A stretch of DNA of 64,000 nt from Chrysomallon squamiferum (Eukaryota > Mollusca > Gastropoda > Neomphalida > Peltospiridae): positions 141,100 to 205,099 of the forward strand of contig CM022676.1 of assembly GCA_012295275.1 (NCBI GenBank), read 5' to 3'. A model generated the notes under the pieces. That model made no database searches. It was not told the origin of the DNA and worked only from the letters and a program-made list of their open reading frames with translations. Every line of letters begins with the position of its first letter. The first letter of the stretch is position 1. Of the stretch, positions 10,906 to 25,883 are shown in pieces. The position numbers and the translations under genes were made by a program.

Positions 10906-13900
10906 TTAGAAAAAGTAATAAAAATCAAATGAAATATATTAATTTTAATAATAGTAATCAAACTAAAATAGTGATAATACTGATGATGACAATCATACAG
11001 TTAACAAGAGCAATAACAATGATGACATCAACATCATCATCATAATTATCAAAGAGAATAATAATAATTATAATGATGATGATAGTAATGACGGTAACAC
11101 TAGTAATGATGGAATTAAATTTGTATTTGTTATAATGTTTGTTAAAAGAAATAGAGACAATTCTACGGTTTATTTTCCCAGGACGAGAAGACGAAAACTG
11201 AAGAGAATCTACACATGCACCTTCTGCTTAAGAATGGTGTAGTCGAAGGACATCACCGAAATGGTAAACAGAACTGTCTGTACATTTCGTAAAGAACAAA
11301 TTAATAAAAATTGGAAAAAGAAATATTTGCTTGAAAAAAGTAATTCAAATAAAATGAAAGAAATTAATAGTAATAATATTTGTAAAAATAATATTGATAG
11401 TGATAGTAGTAAATTTAATTAAAAACATCATCACCATCATGAAGCAGAATTTAAGAACAATATGATTAAAACAAGAGTAACACTAGTAGTCATGGAATTC
11501 ATTTTGTGTTTGTTTTAATGTTTGTTAAATGAAATAACGACATTACTACGGTTTGTTTTCTCAGGATGAGAAGAGGAAACCGAAAAGGATGCCGAAGAGA
11601 AGAATCCACACATGCACCATCTGTTTAAGAATGGTGTAGTCGAAGGACATCGCCGAAATGGTAAACAGAAATGCCTGCACATTTTGTAAAGAACAAGTTA
11701 CTAAAAAATGAAAAATAAAATTATTTGCTTTAGAAAAAGTAATAAAAATCAAATGAAATATATTAATTTTAATAATAGTAATCAAACTAAAATAGTGATA
11801 ATACTGATGATGACAATCATACAGTTAACAAGAGCAATAACAATGATGACATCAACATCATCATCATAATTATCAAAGAGAATAATAATAATTATAATGA
11901 TGATGATAGTAATGACGGTAACACTAGTAATGATGGAATTAAATTTGTATTTGTTATAATGTTTGTTAAAAGAAATATAGACAATTCTACGGTTTATTTT
12001 CCCAGGACGAGAAGACGAAAACTGAAGAGAATCTACACATGCACCTTCTGCTTAAGAATGGTGTAGTCGAAGGACATCGCCGAAATGGTAAACAGAAATG
12101 CCTGCACATTTTGTAAAGAACAAGTTACTAAAAAGTGAAAAATAAAAGTATTTGCTTTAGAAAAAGTTATTAAAATAAAATGAAAGAAATTAATTTTAAT
12201 AAGAGGAAAATTTTTTACATTAATAATGAAAATAGTAATAGTGATAATACTGATGATGAGAATGATACAGCTATTAACAAGAGAAATAACTATGATGACA
12301 TGAATGTCATCATCGTCACTATCAAAGAGAATAATGAGAATTATTATGATAATGATAGTAATGAGAGTAACACTAGTAAAGATAGAATTAATTTTGTATT
12401 TGTTTTAATGTTAGTTAAAGGAAATAATGACATTTCTACGGTTTGTTTTCTCAGGATGAGAAGACGAAACCGAAGAGGAGAATCTACACATGCACCTTCT
12501 GCTTAAGCATGGTGTAGTCGAACGACATCACCGAAATGGAAAACAGAAATGCCTTCTGGATGAGAAGAGGAAACAGAAGAGGAGAATCTACATATGCACC
12601 TTCTGGTTAAGAATGGTGCAGTCGAAGGACATCATCGAAATGGTAGAAAAAGCATTAAAATAAAATGAAATAAATTAATTTTAATGGGAGTAAAATGTTT
12701 AGAATAAAAATGAAATAGTAATAGTGAGAATACTTATGATGACAATCATACAGTTAACAGAGCAAGAACAACGATGACATCAACGTCAACATCATCATTA
12801 TCAAAGAGAACATTAAGAATTATGATGATGATAGTAATGAAGGTAACACTATTAATGATGGAATTAAATTTGTATTTGTTTTAATGTTTGTGAAATGAAA
12901 TATAGACATTTTTACGGCTTGTTTTCTCAGGAAGAGAAGAGGAAGCTGAAGAGAAGAATCTACACATGCACCTTCTGCTTAAGAACGGTGTAGTCGAAGG
13001 ACATCACCGAAATGGTAAACAGAAGTGTCTGTACATTTTGTAAAGAACAAATTAATAAAAATTGGAAAAAGAAATATTTGCTTGAAAAAAGTAATTGAAA
13101 TAAAATGACAGAAATTAATAGTAATAATATTAGTAAAAATAATATTCATAGTGATAGAATTGATAATGATGGTACTAAATTTAATTAAAAACATCATCAC
13201 CATCATGAAGCAGAATTTAAGAACAAGATGATTAAAAGAATAAGAGTAATACTAGTAGTCATGGAATTAATTTTTTATTTGTTTTAAAATTTGTTAAATG
13301 AAATAATGACATTTCGACGGTTTGTTTTCTCCAGATGAGAAGAGTAACCCGAAGAGGAGAATCTACACATGCACCTTCTGCCTCAGAATGGTGTAGGCGA
13401 AGGACATCACCTAAATGATAAACAGGAATTCCTTCAGGATTAGAAGAAGAAACAGGACAGGGAAATCTGCACATGCACCTTCTGCTTAAGAATGGTGTAA
13501 GCGAAGGACATCACCGAAATGGTAGACAGAAATGCTTATAGATTTTGTAAAGAACAAGTTTATCTAAACTGAAAAAAAAAGATATTTGCTTTAAAAAAAG
13601 TAATTAAAATAAAATGAGATAAATTAATTTTAATAATAGTAATAATTTTTACAATAATAATCAAAATTGTAATAGTGATAATACTGATGATGGCAATAAT
13701 GAAGTTAGCAAGAGCAATAACAGTGATGACACCAACGTCATCTTCATCATCAGATTGAAGAGATTAGTAAGAATTATCATGATGATGATAGTAATGATGG
13801 TAACACTAATGATGATGGAATTAAGTTTGTATTTGTTTTAAAGTTCGTTAAATGAAATAATAAAATTTCTACGGTTTGTTTTCTGAGGATGAGAAGACGA

Positions 13901-14396
13901 AACTGAAGAGGAGAATCTACACATGCACCTTCTGCTTAAGAATGGTGTAGTGAAAGGACATCACCGAAATGGTAAACAGAAATGCCTGTACATTTTGTAA
14001 AGAACAAATTAATAAAAAGTGAAAAAGAAATATTTGCTTTAAAAAGCTAATTAAAATTAAATGAAAGAAATTAATAGTAATAATATTAATAAAACTAATA
14101 TTGATAGTGATAGTAGTGATTATTAAATTTAAAAACATCACCACGATGAAGGAGAATTTAATAACAATATGATTAAAACAATAAGTGTAATACTAGTAGT
14201 CATGGAATTAATTTTGTATTTGTTTTAATGTTTGTTATATGAACTTCTGACATTTTTAGATTTGTTTTCACAGGATGAGAAGAGGAAAATGAAGACAGGA
14301 ATACACAGCTGAAATCAGGAATAGGTTTTTAATTTTTTGGGGGTTTGCCGGCATTTGGGTGGGCGTGTATTTATTTTAACGTAGGCATCAGACTCT

Positions 14397-14715
14397 TAAT
14401 ACTGATGTCTACACATGCATGTTCTGCTTTATAATCCATAGATGTCACAGGTGAAGAAGGTGAAAGAGTGCTGCAGGAGAGAGACGTCATCTGAATGGTA
14501 AAGAGATGAAGCCAGGAATGGGTTCTTCATTTTCCTCGGATTTCTGCCATTTCAGTTGGCATGTATCCATTTTAACGTAGACATATTGATGTCTACACAT
14601 GCACCTTCTGCTTAAGAATGGTGTAGGCGAAGGACATCACCGAAATGGTAAACAGAAATGCCTGCACATTTTGTAAAGAACAAGTTAATAAAAAGTGAAA
14701 AATAAAATTATTTGC
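14397..14715. repeat. Right copy of the ~320-bp block
   Basis: Matches 10588-10905 with only a few substitutions. The sequence that follows differs: it matches the 12.18-kb module rather than the 10.9-kb one, so exchange between units has shuffled the array. Confidence 0.85.
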
Positions 14716-15049
14716 TTTAGAAAAAGTAATAAAAATCAAATGAAATATATTAATTTTAATAAGAGTAAAAAGTTTTAGATTAATAATGAAAACAGTAATA
14801 GTGATAATACTGATGATGAGAATCATACAGCTATTAACAAGAGAAATAACAATGATGACATGAATGTCATCATCGTCACTATCAATGAGAATAATGAGAA
14901 TTATTATGATAATGATAGTAATGAGAGTAACACTAGTAAAGATAGAATTAATTTTGTATTTGTTTTAATGTTAGTTAAAGGAAATAATGACATTTCTATG
15001 GTTTGTTTTCTCAGGATGAGAAGACGAAACCGAAGAGGAGAATCTACAC

Positions 15050-15361
15050 ATGCACCTTCTGCTTAAGCATGGTGTAGTCGAACGACATCACCGAAATGGA
15101 AAACAGAAATGCCTTCTGGATGAGAAGAGGAAACAGAAGAGGAGAATCTACATATGCACCTTCTGTTTAAGAATGGTGCAGTCGAAGGACATCATTAAAA
15201 TGGTAAACAGAAGTGTCTGTACATTTTGTAAAGAACAAATTAATAAAAATTGGAAAAAGAAATATTTGCTTGAAAAAAGTAATTCAAATAAAATTAAAGA
15301 AATTAATGGTAATAATATTTGTAAAAATAATATTGATAGTGACAGTACTAAATTTAATTAA
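15050..15361 (+). pseudogene. Longest open copy of the array-encoded CxxC peptide (103 codons)
   Basis: One copy stays open across two consecutive blocks. It reads RRIYICTFCLRMVQSKDIIK, then MVNRSVCTFCKEQINKNWKK, with two CxxC pairs. The start is only the first ATG in frame and has no gene context. Neighbouring copies are closed by TAG at the position that is CAG here. I do not recognise the family. Most likely a chance-open member of the repeat or a relic of a duplicated coding exon. Confidence 0.25.
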
Positions 15362-16135
15362 AAACAACATCACCATCATGAAGCAGAATTTAAGAACAAT
15401 ATGATGAAAACAAGAGTGACACTAGTAGGCATGGAATTCATTTTTTGTTTGTTTTAATGTTTGTTAAATGAAATAACGACATTACTACGGTTTGTTTTCT
15501 CAGGAAGAGAAGAGGAATCCGAAGAGGAAACTGAAGAGGAGGCCGATGATGAGAATCCACACATGCACCATCTATTTAAGAATGGTGTAGTCGAAGGATA
15601 TCACGGAAATGGTAAACAGAAATGCCTGTATATTTTGTAAAGAAGAATTTAATAAAAAGTGAAAAATGAAAATATTTGCTTTACAAAAAGTTATAAAAAT
15701 AAAATGAAATAAATTAATTTTAATAACAGTAAAATTTTTTACAATAATAATGAAAATAGTAATAGTGATAATACTGATGATTAGAATATTACAGCTATTA
15801 ACAACAGAAATAACAATGATGACATGACTGTCATCGTCGTGAATATCAAAGAGAAGAATGAGAATTATTATGATAATGATAGTAATTAGAGTAACACTAG
15901 TAAATATAGAATTAATTTTGTATTTGTTATGTTTGTTAAATGAAATAGTGATATTTGTATGGTTTGTTTTCTCAGGATGATAAGAGGAAAGTGAAGAATA
16001 GTCTTCAGATGCATCTTTTTCTTCAGAATGCTGCAGTAGAAGGACATTACCTAAATGGTAAATAGAAATGACTGTAGATTCTGTGAAGAAGAAATTACTA
16101 AAAAGTGAAATATAAAAATAGTTCCTACTGAAAAA

Positions 16136-16338
16136 TTAAATGAAATAAAATTAGAAGTGTTCTGAGTACAGTGTTCTTTCAGATTCCAAAGTAGGACGAA
16201 ACGGTGTCACGGCCAGAAAGTGCATGTGCTCGGAGTATACCTTTGACAATCTCAAGATGCTTCTGCAGTTTTACCTATATGAATCACCGTCCTTCCTTTG
16301 ATGGGAGACTCCATCAATACAACATTCTTCGTAGTAAA
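16136..16338. other. Short unique stretch between two arrays
   Basis: About 200 bases not seen elsewhere in the window, for example TTCCAAAGTAGGACGAAACG and GTCCTTCCTTTGATGGGAGA. No long open frame or family match was recognised. Confidence 0.5.
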
Positions 16339-17912
16339 TATATATATATATAGACACACATACAAATACACACAGTCAAACAAACACACACATATACAGA
16401 TAAACATCTGGTACTGAATGCATATAAAATTCTAAAAGAAACAAAATTCAATTAATTAAAAATTCCAAGCAAATTTAACAATAAATAAATATCAGAATAT
16501 TAATAAAATACAAAAGAAATAAAAAATTCTGATTTGAAAAACCATTCTATCAAACGACAAAATAAAAAAAATCAGTAAATAAAATAATTTATTGTAAAAA
16601 CAACAAGTTAAGTAGACAGGATAGAATAAATAAATAAATAAACAAATAAGTAAAGTATCAAACTGTATTGTGGAAAATCGATATAATTTTCAGTTTCCTT
16701 AGTGAGTACATCTCACGTTAGTGATCTAAGTCTAATCTATGTTCGTGAAAACATCACTAAAGGGAGATAAATCTAATCGATATAATTCTTACTGTGCTTA
16801 GTGAGTACATCTCAAGTAATAGACATAAATCTAATCTGTGTTTGTGAACACATATCACTAAAGGGAGATAAGTCTAATCCATATAATTTTTACTTTCCTT
16901 AGTGAGTACATCTCAAGTAATGGACCTAACAGTAATCTGTGTTTCTGAACACATATCACTAAAGGGACAGAAATCTAATCGATATAATTTTTACTTTCCT
17001 GAGTGAGTACATCTCAAGTAAGGGACCTAACTCCAATATATGTTTGTGAACACATATCAGTAAAGGGAGGTAAGTCTAATCGATATAATATTTACTTTCC
17101 TTATTGAGTACATCTCACGTAAGGGACCTAACTCTAATCTCTGTTCATGAACACATATCACCATAGGGAGATAAGTCTAATCAATATACTTCTTACTGTG
17201 CTTAGTGAATCCATCTCAAGTAATGGACCTAACTCTAATCTGTGTTTGTGAACACATATAACTTAAGGGAGATAAGTCTAATCCATATAATTTTTACTTT
17301 CCTTAGTGAGTACATCTCACGTACGGGACCTAACTGTAATGTGTGTTAGTGAACACATATCACTAAAGGGAAATAAGTCTAATCCATATAATTTTTACTT
17401 TCCTTAGTGAGTACATCTCACATAACGGACCTAAGTGTAAGCTTTGTTAGTGAACACATATCACTAAAGGGAGAGAAGTCTAATCGATATAATTTTTACT
17501 TTCCTCAGTGAGTACATCTCAAGTACGGGACCTAACTGTAATCTGGGCTGGTGAACACATGTCACTAAAGGGAGATAAGACTAATCCATATAATTTTTAC
17601 TTTCCTTAGTGAGTACATCTCACATAACGGACCTAAGTGTAAGGTTTGTTAGTGAACACATATCACTAAAGGGAGAGAAGTCTAATCGATATAATTTTTA
17701 CTTTCCTCAGTGAGTACATCTCAAGTACGGGACCTAACTGTAATCTGGGCTGGTGAACACATATCACTTAAGGGAGATAAGTCTAATCCATATAATTTTT
17801 ACTTTCCTTAGTGAGTACATCTCACGTACGGGACCTAACTGTAATCTGTGTTAGTGAACACATATCACTAAAGGGAGAGAAGTCTAATCGATATCATTTT
17901 TTTGTTTGCTTA

Positions 17913-17952
<40 letters not shown>

Positions 17953-20900
17953 AACATCTCCTACTGAATACATATACAATTGTAAAAGAAACAGAATTGA
18001 ATTAATTAAATATTGCCAGAAAATTTAATAATAAATAAACATCAGAATATTAATAAAATACAAAAGAAATAAAAAATTATGATTTGAAAAACCATTCTAT
18101 CAAACGACAAAATAAAAAAATCAGTAAATAAATAATTTATTGTAAAAACAACAAGTTAAGTAGACAGGATAGAATAAATAAATAAGCAAACAAATAAATA
18201 AAGAATTAAACTGTATTGTGAAAAATCGATATAATTGTTGATTTCTTTTGTGAGTACATCTCACTTAATGGACCTAACACTAATCTGTGTTTGTGAACAC
18301 ATATCACTAAAGGGAGGTAAGTCTAATCCATATAATTTTTACTTTCCTTAGTGAGTGCATCTCACATAACGGACCTAAGTGTAATGTTTGTTAGGGAACA
18401 CATATCACTAAAGGGAGATAAGTCTAATCCATATAATTTTTACTTTCCTTAGTGAGTACATCTCACATAACGGACCTAATTCTAATGTTTGTTAGTGAAC
18501 ACATATAACTTAAGGGAGATAAGTTTAATCTATATAATTTTTACTTTCCTCAGTGAGTACATCTCACGTACGGGACCTAACTGTAATGTGTGTTAGTGAA
18601 CACATATCACTAAAGGGAGATAAGTCTAATCCAAATAATTTTTACTTTCCTCAGTGAGTACATCTCACGTACGGGATCTAACTGTAATGTTTGTTAGTGA
18701 ACACATATCACTAAAGGGAGATAAGTCTAATCGATATCATATTTAGTTTCCTTAGGATATATATATATATAGAAACACTTACAAATACACACACTCACAC
18801 ACACATATTCAGAGAAACATCTCCTACTGAATACATATACAATTGTAAAAGAAACAGAATTGAATTAATTAAATATTGCCAGAAAATTTAATAATAAATA
18901 AACATCAGAATATTAATAAAATACGAAAGAAATACAAAATTATGATTTGAAAAACCATTCTATGAAACGACAAAATAAAAAAAAAATCAGTAAATAAAAT
19001 AGTTTATTATAAAAAGAACAAGTTAAGTAGACAGGATAGAATAAATAAACAAGTAAACAAATAAATAAAGTATTAAACTGTATTGTGAAAAATCGATATA
19101 ATTGTTGATTTCTTTTGTCAGTACATCTCACGTAATGGACCTAACACTAATCTGTGTTTGTGAACACATATCACTAAAGGGAGATAAGTCTAATCCACAT
19201 AATTTTGTACATTCCTTAGTGAGTACATCTCACATAACGGACCTAAGTGTAAGCTTTGTTAGTGAACACAAATCACTAAAGGGAGAGAAGTCTAATCGAT
19301 ATAATTTTTACTTTCCTTAGAGAGTACATCTCACATAACGGACCTAAGTGTAAGCTTTGTTAGTGAACACATATCACTAAAGGGAGAAAAGTCTAATTGA
19401 TATAATTTTTACTTTCCTCAGTGAGTACATCTCAAGTACGGGACCTAACTGTAATCTGGGCTGGTGAACACATGTCACTAAAGGGAGATAAGTCTAATCC
19501 ATATAATTTTTACTTTCCTTAGTGACTACATCTGACATAACGGACCTAAGTGTAATGTTTGTTAGTGAACACATATCACTAAAGGGAGAGAAGTCTAATC
19601 GATATAATTTTTACTTTCCTCAGTGAGTACATCTCACGTACGGGACCTAACTGTAATCTGTGTTTGTGAACACATATCACTAAAGGGAGATAAGTCTAAT
19701 CTATATTATTTTTACTTTCCTTAGTGAGTACATCTCACATAACGGACCTAAGTGTAATGTTTGTTACCGAACACATATCACTAAAGGGAGAGAAGTCTAA
19801 TCGATATAATTTTTACTTTCCTCAGTGAGTACATCTCAAGTACGGGACCTAACTGTAATCTGGGCTGGTGAACACATGTCACTTAAGGGAGATAAGTCTA
19901 ATCCATATAATTTTTACTTTCCTTAGTGAGTACATCTCACATAACGGGCCTAAGTGTAAGGTTTGTTAGTGAACACATATCACTAAAGGGAGAGAAGTCT
20001 AATCGATATAATTTTTACTTTCCTCAGTGAGTACATCTCAAGTACGGGACCTAACTGTAATCTGGGCTGGTGAACACATATCACTTAAGGGAGATAAGTC
20101 TAATCCATATAATTTTTACTTTCCTTAGTGAGTACATCTCACGTACGGGACCTGACTGTAATGTGTGTTAGTGAACACATATCACTAAAGGGAGAGAAGT
20201 CTAATCCATATAATTTTTACTTTCCTTAGTGAGTACATCTCACATAACGGACCTAAGTGTAAGGTTTGTTTCTGAACACATGTCACTAAAGGGAGATAAG
20301 TCTAATCCATATAATGTTTACTTTCCTTAGTGAGTACATCTCACATAACGGACCTAAGTGTAAGGTTTGTTTGTGAACACATGTCACTAAAGGGAGATAA
20401 GTCTAATCCATATAATTTTTACTTTCCTTAGTGAGTACATCTCAAGTAAGGGACCTAACTGTAATGTGTGTTTGTGAACACATATCACTAAAGGGAGATA
20501 AGTCTAATCGATATAATTTTTACTTTCCTTAGTGAGTACATCTCACATAACGGACCTAAGTGTAAGCTTTGTTAGTGAACACATATCAGTAAAGGGAGAG
20601 AAGTCTAATCGATATAATTTTTACTTTCCTCAGTGAGTACATCTCAAGTACGGGACCTAACTGTAATCTGGGCTGGTGAACACATGTCACTAAAGGGAGA
20701 TAAGTCTAATCGATATAATTTTTACTTTCCTTAGTGAGTACATCTCACATAACGGACCTAAGTGTAAGGTTTGTTAGTGAACACATATCACTAAAGGGAG
20801 AGAAGTCTAATCGATATAATTTTTACTTTCCTCAGTGAGTACATCTCAAGTACGGGACCTAACTGTAATCTGGGCTGGTGAACACATATCACTTAAGGGA

Positions 20901-21844
20901 GATAAGTCTAATCCATATAATTTTTACTTTCCTTAGTGAGTACATCTCACGTACGGGACCTGACTGTAATGTGTGTTAGTGAACACATATCACTAAAGGG
21001 AGAGAAGTCTAATTCATATAATTTTTACTTTCCTTAGTGAGTACATCTCACATAACGGACCTAAGTGTAAGGTTTGTTTCTGAACACATGTCACTAAAGG
21101 GAGATAAGTCTAATCCATATAATGTTTACTTTCCTTAGTGAGTACATCTCACATAACGGACCTAAGTGTAAGGTTTGTTTGTGAACACATGTCACTAAAG
21201 GGAGATAAGTCTAATCCATATAATTTTTACTTTCCTTAGTGAGTACATCTCAAGTACGGGACCTATCTGTAATGTGTGTTTGTGAACACATATCACTAAA
21301 GGGAGATAAGTCTAATCGATATAATTTTTACTTTCCTTAGTGAGTACATCTCACATAACGGACCTAAGTGTAAGCTTTGTTAGTGAACACATATCAGTAA
21401 AGGGAGAGAAGTCTAATCGATATAATTTTTACTTTCCTCAGTGAGTACATCTCAAGTACGGGACCTAACTGTAATCTGGGCTGGTGAACACATGTCACTA
21501 AAGGGAGATAAGTCTAATCGATATAATTTTTACTTTCCTTAGTGAGTACATCTCGCATAACGGACCTAAGTGTAAGCTTTCTTAGTGAACACATATCACT
21601 AAAGGGAGAGAAGTCTAATTGATATAATTTTTACTTTCCTCAGTGAGTACATCTCAAGTACGGGACCTAACTGTAATCTGGGCTGGTGAACACATATCAC
21701 TTAAGGGAGATAAGTCTAATCCATATAATTTTTACTTTCCTTAGTGAGTACATCTCACGTACGGGACCTGACTGTAATGTGTGTTAGTGAACACATATCA
21801 CTAAAGGTAGAGAAGTCTAATCGATATCATTTTTAGTTTGCTTA

Positions 21845-21911
<67 letters not shown>
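21845..21911. repeat. Long AT dinucleotide run inside the satellite
   Basis: About 66 bases of uninterrupted AT, the longest of the AT runs that begin each spacer. Other copies have 10-36 bases, so the tract is highly length-variable. Confidence 0.95.
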
Positions 21912-21914
<3 letters not shown>

Positions 21915-24900
21915 ACACTTACAAATACACACACTCACACACACATATTCAGAGAAACATCTCCTACTGAATACATATACAATTGTAAAAGAAACAGAAT
22001 TGAATTAATTAAATATTGCCAGAAAATTTAATAATAAATAAACATCAGAATATTAATAAAATACAAAAGAAATAAAAAATTATGATTTGAAAAACCATTC
22101 TATCAAACGACAAAATAAAAAAATCAGTAAATAAAATAATTTATTGTAAAAACAACAAGTTAAGTAGACAGGATAGAATAAATAAATAAATAAACAAATA
22201 AGTAAAGTATTAAACTGTATTGTGAAAAATCGATTTAATTGTTGATTTCTTTTGTGTGAAAAAATTCGAATAAATTGTTTTGATTTCTTTTATAACTTTT
22301 ACTTTCCTTAGTGAGTACATCTCACGTAATTGACCTAACACTAATCTGTGTTTGTGAACACATATCACTAAAGGGAGATAATCCATATAACTTTTACTTT
22401 CCTTAGTGAGTACATCTCACATAACGGACCTAAGTGTAATGTTTGTTAGTGAACACATATCACTAAAGGGAGAGAAGTCTAATCGATATAATTTTTACTT
22501 TCCTCAGTGAGTACATCTCACATAACGGACCTAACTGTAATCTGTGTTTGTGAACACATATCACTAAAGGGAGATAAGTCTAATCCATATAATTTTTACT
22601 TTCCTTAGTGAGTACATCTCACATAACGGACCTAAGTGTAATGTTTGTTAGTGAACACATATCACTAAAGGGAGAGAAGTCTAATCGATATAATTTTTAC
22701 TTTCCTCAGTGAGTACATCTCAAGTAAGGGACCTAACTGTAATCTGTGTTTGTGAACACATATCACTAAAGGGAGATAAGTCTAATCCATATAATTTTTA
22801 CTTTCCTCAGTGAGTACATCTCACATACGGGACCTAACTGTAATCTGTGTTAGTGAACACATATCACTAAAGGGAGATAAGTCTAATCCATATAATTTTT
22901 ACTTTCCTTAGTGAGTACATCTCACGTACGGGACCTAACTGTAATGTTTGTTAGTGAACACATATCACTAAAGGGAGAAAAGTCTAATCGATATCATTTT
23001 TAGTTTCCTTAGTATATATATATATATATATAAAACTTTACAAATACACACACACACAAACACACATATCAGAGAAACATCTCCTACTGAATACATATAC
23101 AATTGTAAAAGAAAAACAGAATTGAATTAATTAAATATTGCCAGAAAATTTAATAATAAATAAACATCAGAATATTAATTTCCTTATACAAAAAGAAATA
23201 AAAAATTATGATTTGAAAAACCATTCTATCAAACGACAAAATAAAAAAATCAGTAAATAAAATAATTTATTGTAAAAACAACAAGTTAAGTAGACAGGAT
23301 AGAATAAATAAATAAATAAACAAATAAGTAAAGTATTAAACTGTATTGTGAAAAATCGATATAATTGTTGATTTCTTTTGTGAGTACACCTCACGTAATG
23401 GACCTAACACTAATCTGTGTTTGTGAACACATATCACTAAAGGGAGATAAGTCTAATCCATATAATTTTTACTTTCCTTAGTGAGTACATCTCACATAAC
23501 GGACCTAAGTGTAAGGTTTGTTTGTGAACACATGTCACTAAAGGGAGATAAGTCTAATCCATATAATTTTTACTTTCCTTAGTGAGTACATCTCACATAA
23601 CGGACCTAAGTGTAATGTTTGTTAGTGAACACATATCACTAAAGGGAGAGAAGTCTAATCGATATAATTTTTACTTTCCTCAGTGAGTACATCTCAAGTA
23701 CGGGACCTAACTGTAATCTGGGCTGGTGAACACATATCACTAAAGGGAGATAAGTCTAATCGATATAATTTTTACTTTCCTTAGTGAGTACATCTCACGT
23801 ACGGGACCTAACTGTAATGTGTGTTAGTGAACACATATCACTAAAGGGAGAGAAGTCTAATCGATATCATTTTTAGTTTGCTTAGTATATATATATATAT
23901 ATATATAGAAACACTTACAAATACACACACTCACACACACATATTCAGAGAAACATCTCCTACTGAATACATATACAATTGTAAAAGAAACAGAATTGAA
24001 TTAATTAAATATTGCCAGAAAATTTAATAATTAATAAACATCAGAATATTAATAAAATACAAAAGAAATAAAAAATTATGATTTGAAAACCATTCTATCA
24101 AACGACAAAATAAAAAAAAAATCAGTAAATAAAATAATTTATTGTAAAAACAACAAGTTAAGTAGACAGGATAGAATAAATAAATAAATAAACAAATAAA
24201 TAAAGTATTAAACTGTATTGTGAAAAATCGATATAATTGTTGATTTCCTTTGTGAGTACATCTCACGTAATGGACCTAACACTAATCTGTGTTTGTGAAC
24301 ACATATCACTAAAGGGAGATAAGTCTAATCCATATAATTTTTACTTTCCTTAGTGAGTACATCTCACATAACGGACCTAAGTGTAAGGTTTGTTAGTGAA
24401 CACATATCACTAAAGGGAGATAAGTCTAATCCATATAATTTTTACTTTCCTTAGTGAGTACATCTCACATAACGGACCTAACTGTAATCTGTTGTTTGTG
24501 AACACATGTCACTAAAAGGGAGATAAGTCTAATCCATATAATTTTTACTTTCCTTAGTGAGTACATCTCACATAACGGACCTAACTGTAATGTTTGTTAG
24601 TGAACACATATCACTAAAGGGAGAGAAGTCTAATCGATATAATTTTTACTTTCCTCAGTGAGTACATCTCAAGTACGGGACCTAACTGTAATCTGGGTTG
24701 GTGAACACATATCACTAAAGGGAGATAAGTCTAATCCATATAATTTTTACTTTCCTTAGTGAGTACATCTCACGTAACGGACCTAACTGTAATGTGTGTT
24801 AGTGAACACATATCACTAAAAAGGGAGAGAAGTCTAATCGATATCATTTTTAGTTTGCTTAGTATATATATATATATATATAGTGAACATATCACTAAAA

Positions 24901-24949
24901 TGGGAGAACACATATCACTAAGTATAATCGATATCATTTTTAGTTTGCT

Positions 24950-25001
<52 letters not shown>

Positions 25002-25845
25002 TATTCAGAGAAACATCTCCTACTGAATACATATACAATTGTAAAAGAAACAGAATTGAATTAATTAAATATTGCCAGAAAATTTAATAATAAATAAACA
25101 TCAGAATATTAATAAAATACAAAAAGAAATAAAAAATTATGATTTGAAAACCATTCTATCAAACGACAAAATAAAAAAAATCAGTAAATAAAATAATTTA
25201 TTGTAAAAACAACAAGTTAAGTAGACAGGATAGAATAAATAAATAAGTAAACAAATAAATAAAGTATTAAACTGTATTGTGAAAAATCGATATAATTGTT
25301 GATTTCTTTTGTGAGTACATCTCACGTAATGGACCTAACACTAATCTGTGTTTAGAACACATATCACTAAACACATATCACTAAAGGGAGATAAGTCTAA
25401 TCCATATAATGTTTTTAATTTTCCTTTCCTTAGTGTGATCTACATCTCACATAACGGACCTAAGTGTAATCTCAAGGTTTGTTTGTGAACACATATCACT
25501 AAAGGGAGATAAGTCTAATCGATATAATTTTTACTTTCCTTAGTGAGTACATCTCACATAACGGACCTAAGTGTAATGTTTGTTAGTGAACACATATCAC
25601 TAAAGGGAGAGAAGTCTAATCGATATAATTTTTACTTTCCTCAGTGAGTACATCTCAAGTACGGGACCTAACTGTAATCTGGGCTGGTGAACACATATCA
25701 CTTAAGGGAGATAAGTCTAATCCATATAATTTTTACTTTCCTTAGTGAGTACATCTCACGTACGGGACCTAACTGTAATGTGTGTTAGTGAACACATATC
25801 ACTAAAGGGAGAGAAGTCTAATCGATATCATTTTTAGTTTGCTTA

Positions 25846-25883
<38 letters not shown>

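Larger units (their letters stand above)
10588..16135. repeat. Complex tandem array of exon-like blocks (about 400-460 bp units)
   Basis: The region is built from repeated modules. Each has (a) an ATGATG/AATAAT-rich part, (b) GTTTGTTTTCTCAG, like a splice acceptor, (c) a block starting GATGAGAAGAGGAAACCGAA and running through CTACACATGCACCTTCTGC to GGACATCACCGAAATG, (d) GTAAAC, like a donor, and (e) CATTTTGTAAAGAACAA. Block (c) can be read DEKRKPKRRIYTCTFCLRMV, then usually TAG. In at least two copies (12.6 and 15.18 kb) the TAG is CAG and the frame continues (QSKDIIKM). The CxxC spacing faintly recalls a degenerate C2H2 finger, but no complete finger is present. Nested duplications are visible: about 10.89-11.23 kb repeats at about 11.72-12.06 kb. 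Confidence 0.8.

Noticed and set aside
11561-14826. Minus-strand frames in the 10.6-16.1 kb array (FLFTISVMSF..YTILKQKVHV)
   Set aside because: Antisense of the exon-like blocks, repeated with the array, no domain or splice support.
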